The translations under genes and the position numbers were made by a program. The notes beneath the pieces are model-generated. The model saw only the letters and a list, made by a program, of their open reading frames with translations. It was not told the DNA's origin and searched no databases. From contig DASVFB010000296.1 in NCBI GenBank assembly GCA_036380275.1, forward strand, positions 1 to 7,274: a stretch of 7,274 nt of DNA, given 5' to 3'. The stretch comes from DASVFB01 sp036380275. Lineage in GTDB: Bacteria > Actinomycetota > Thermoleophilia > Gaiellales > Gaiellaceae. This document shows, in pieces, positions 6,046-7,274 of this stretch (within the stretch, counting starts at the first letter, position 1; the number at the start of each line of letters is the position of its first letter).

Positions 6046-7274
6046 GTGACCGGGTTCGCAACCCCCACGGAGGGACCCGAGGGGGGAGGGAGATCGACGT
6101 GGGTCGCCCGGCGGCCGGAGCTACGGATCCGGACCCTGCTCGTGGGCTGGATTTTGGCAGCGGCCGGGCTCTTGACAGCGGCCCTGCTCCTACCGGGGCT
6201 TCGCGTCGACGGTCTGCTCGGCGCTTTCGCAGTCGTTGCGCTCATCGGGGTCCTCAACGCGCTGGTCGTTCCTGTCATCGCTCGAGTCCGGTTGCCGTTC
6301 ACAGCCCTGAGTGGGTTCGTGCTCGTCCTTGCGCTGGACTCGGCGGTTCTCTGGATCGCCGCAGACTCGATCAGCAACTCGATCGGGGTGGACTCGTTCG
6401 GCTGGGCCGTCGCAGGTGCTCTCGCCGCGGCGGCGGCGACGCTCGTGTTCCAGATCGCCCTCGGGATCAACAACGACGACACCTACTCGCTGCACGTGAT
6501 CGAGCGGATGGCCCGGCGCTCGGGAAAGCAGGTTCACACCGACAGGCCCGGGATCGTGTTCCTCGAAATCGACGGTCTCGCCTACCCGGTGCTGCAACGA
6601 GCTCTCCGCGACGGTCACGCACCGGAGATGGCCCGCTGGCTCGCGGCCGGCACACACCGGCTCGTCGAGTGGGAGACGGACCTCTCTTCGCAGACCGGCG
6701 CAAGCCAGGCCGGGATCCTGCTCGGATCGAACGAGAACATCCCCGCCTTCCGCTGGGTCGAGAAGGAGAGCGGCAAGCTGATGACGTGTTCCGCGCCTGG
6801 CGATTGCTGGGAGATCGAGCAACGGCACACCAACGGTTCGGGCCTCCTGGTCGACGGTGGGACGAGCCGGGGGAATCTGCTCTCAGGCGGTGCGGACGAG
6901 GTGATCCTGACAGTGAGTCGCATCGGCGCCGAGCGGAAGGCGAATCCCGGCTACCGGGCTTTCTTCGCGAACGGACACAACGTCACGCGAGTGGTAGCGA
7001 CCTTCATCGGTGAAGTCGTCATCGAGATCTGGGCCGCAGCTCGCCAGCGCCGACGCGATGTCCAGCCGCGCGGACACCGGGGCGGGAGCTATCCGCTCGT
7101 GCGCGCGGCGATGTGCGTGTTCATTCGCGACCTCATCGTCGCCTCGGTCATCTCGGACGTTCTCCGCGGTCGTCCCGCCATCTACGCGACGCTCTCCGGC
7201 TACGACGAGGTGGCACACCATTCCGGCCTCGAGCGGCACGACACCATGGAGACGCTTCGCAAGCTCGACAAACA
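6046..7274 (+). CDS. Holin-IV-like membrane domain fused to alkaline-phosphatase-superfamily domain, C-terminus cut by the window edge
   Basis: The frame is open to the right edge and gives 409 visible residues. Four hydrophobic helices (about 31-49, 57-77, 84-106, 117-141) match the mycobacterial-type four-helix holin superfamily IV domain. A polar linker with NNDD (142-145) leads into a phosphodiesterase/alkaline-phosphatase fold: FLEIDGLAYPVL (172-183) with metal-ligand candidate Asp176, TDLSSQTGASQAG (211-223) with the likely nucleophile Ser/Thr, and GYDEVAHHSG (385-394) with ligand candidates Asp387 and His391. The remaining C-terminal metal ligands lie beyond the window. Proteins annotated 'phage holin family' with this fusion are widespread in actinobacteria and are not phage genes; the substrate is unknown. 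Arginines before helix 1 and between helices 2 and 3 predict a cytosolic catalytic domain. GTG at 6046 is the only start after the in-frame TAA at 6034, and its Shine-Dalgarno is weak. A strong GGGGGGAGGGAG at 6081-6092 has no in-frame start close behind it. Confidence 0.88.
   Translation, partial: MTGFATPTEGPEGGGRSTWVARRPELRIRTLLVGWILAAAGLLTAALLLPGLRVDGLLGAFAVVALIGVLNALVVPVIARVRLPFTALSGFVLVLALDSAVLWIAADSISNSIGVDSFGWAVAGALAAAAATLVFQIALGINNDDTYSLHVIERMARRSGKQVHTDRPGIVFLEIDGLAYPVLQRALRDGHAPEMARWLAAGTHRLVEWETDLSSQTGASQAGILLGSNENIPAFRWVEKESGKLMTCSAPGDCWEIEQRHTNGSGLLVDGGTSRGNLLSGGADEVILTVSRIGAERKANPGYRAFFANGHNVTRVVATFIGEVVIEIWAAARQRRRDVQPRGHRGGSYPLVRAAMCVFIRDLIVASVISDVLRGRPAIYATLSGYDEVAHHSGLERHDTMETLRKLDK

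Noticed and set aside
5784..7013. Plus-strand open frame of 409 codons, among the longest in the window
   Set aside because: It is almost all Arg, Gly, Ala and Pro and overlaps the YjdF-like and holin/phosphatase genes in another frame. Those genes have clean helices and catalytic motifs.
6046..7274. Phage or prophage origin, suggested by the holin-like domain
   Set aside because: No other phage gene, attachment site or integrase is present. This holin-IV/phosphatase fusion is a chromosomal actinobacterial protein type.

Overview
This 7.3-kb window is GC-rich, densely coding bacterial DNA. The gene families present point to a soil-type actinobacterium: a large ATPase regulator of the LAL type, an ANTAR response regulator, a DUF4234 protein, and a holin-IV/phosphatase fusion. 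The wording of the ANTAR and LAL proteins reminds me most of the Thermoleophilia (Gaiellales/Solirubrobacterales), but this is recall and not a search result. I see no phage, IS element, CRISPR array, tRNA or rRNA. Seven protein genes fill the window, two of them cut by its edges.

Left half, all on the minus strand and read right to left. An ANTAR-domain response regulator with a degenerate receiver (3497-4099) is followed after 127 bases by a diacylglycerol/sphingosine-kinase-family lipid kinase with an N-terminal four-helix membrane domain (1939-3369). A LuxR/LAL-type signal-transduction ATPase starts inside the last 14 bases of the kinase gene and runs off the left edge (1-1952). The overlap implies that kinase and regulator are translated from one message. 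A candidate sigma-B/sigma-F-type promoter (GGTTT, 14 bases, GGGTAA) lies just upstream of the ANTAR gene.

Middle: a 225-base divergent intergenic region (4100-4324) separates the two arms. It holds the ANTAR promoter candidate, two small inverted repeats and a strong Shine-Dalgarno sequence for the first rightward gene.

Right half, all on the plus strand. Four closely packed genes all encode membrane proteins: DUF4234 (4325-4792), an unrecognised five-helix protein (4799-5323), a YjdF/DUF2238-like protein (5320-6009, joined to the previous gene by a GTGA start/stop overlap), and a four-helix holin-IV domain fused to an alkaline-phosphatase-superfamily domain (6046 to the right edge). They look like one operon.

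How the genes may work together is inference. A lipid kinase and a membrane-tethered phospho-ester hydrolase flank a set of small membrane proteins, next to an RNA-binding regulator that appears to be under stress-sigma control. This would fit an envelope- or lipid-related stress module, but no substrate can be read from the sequence.
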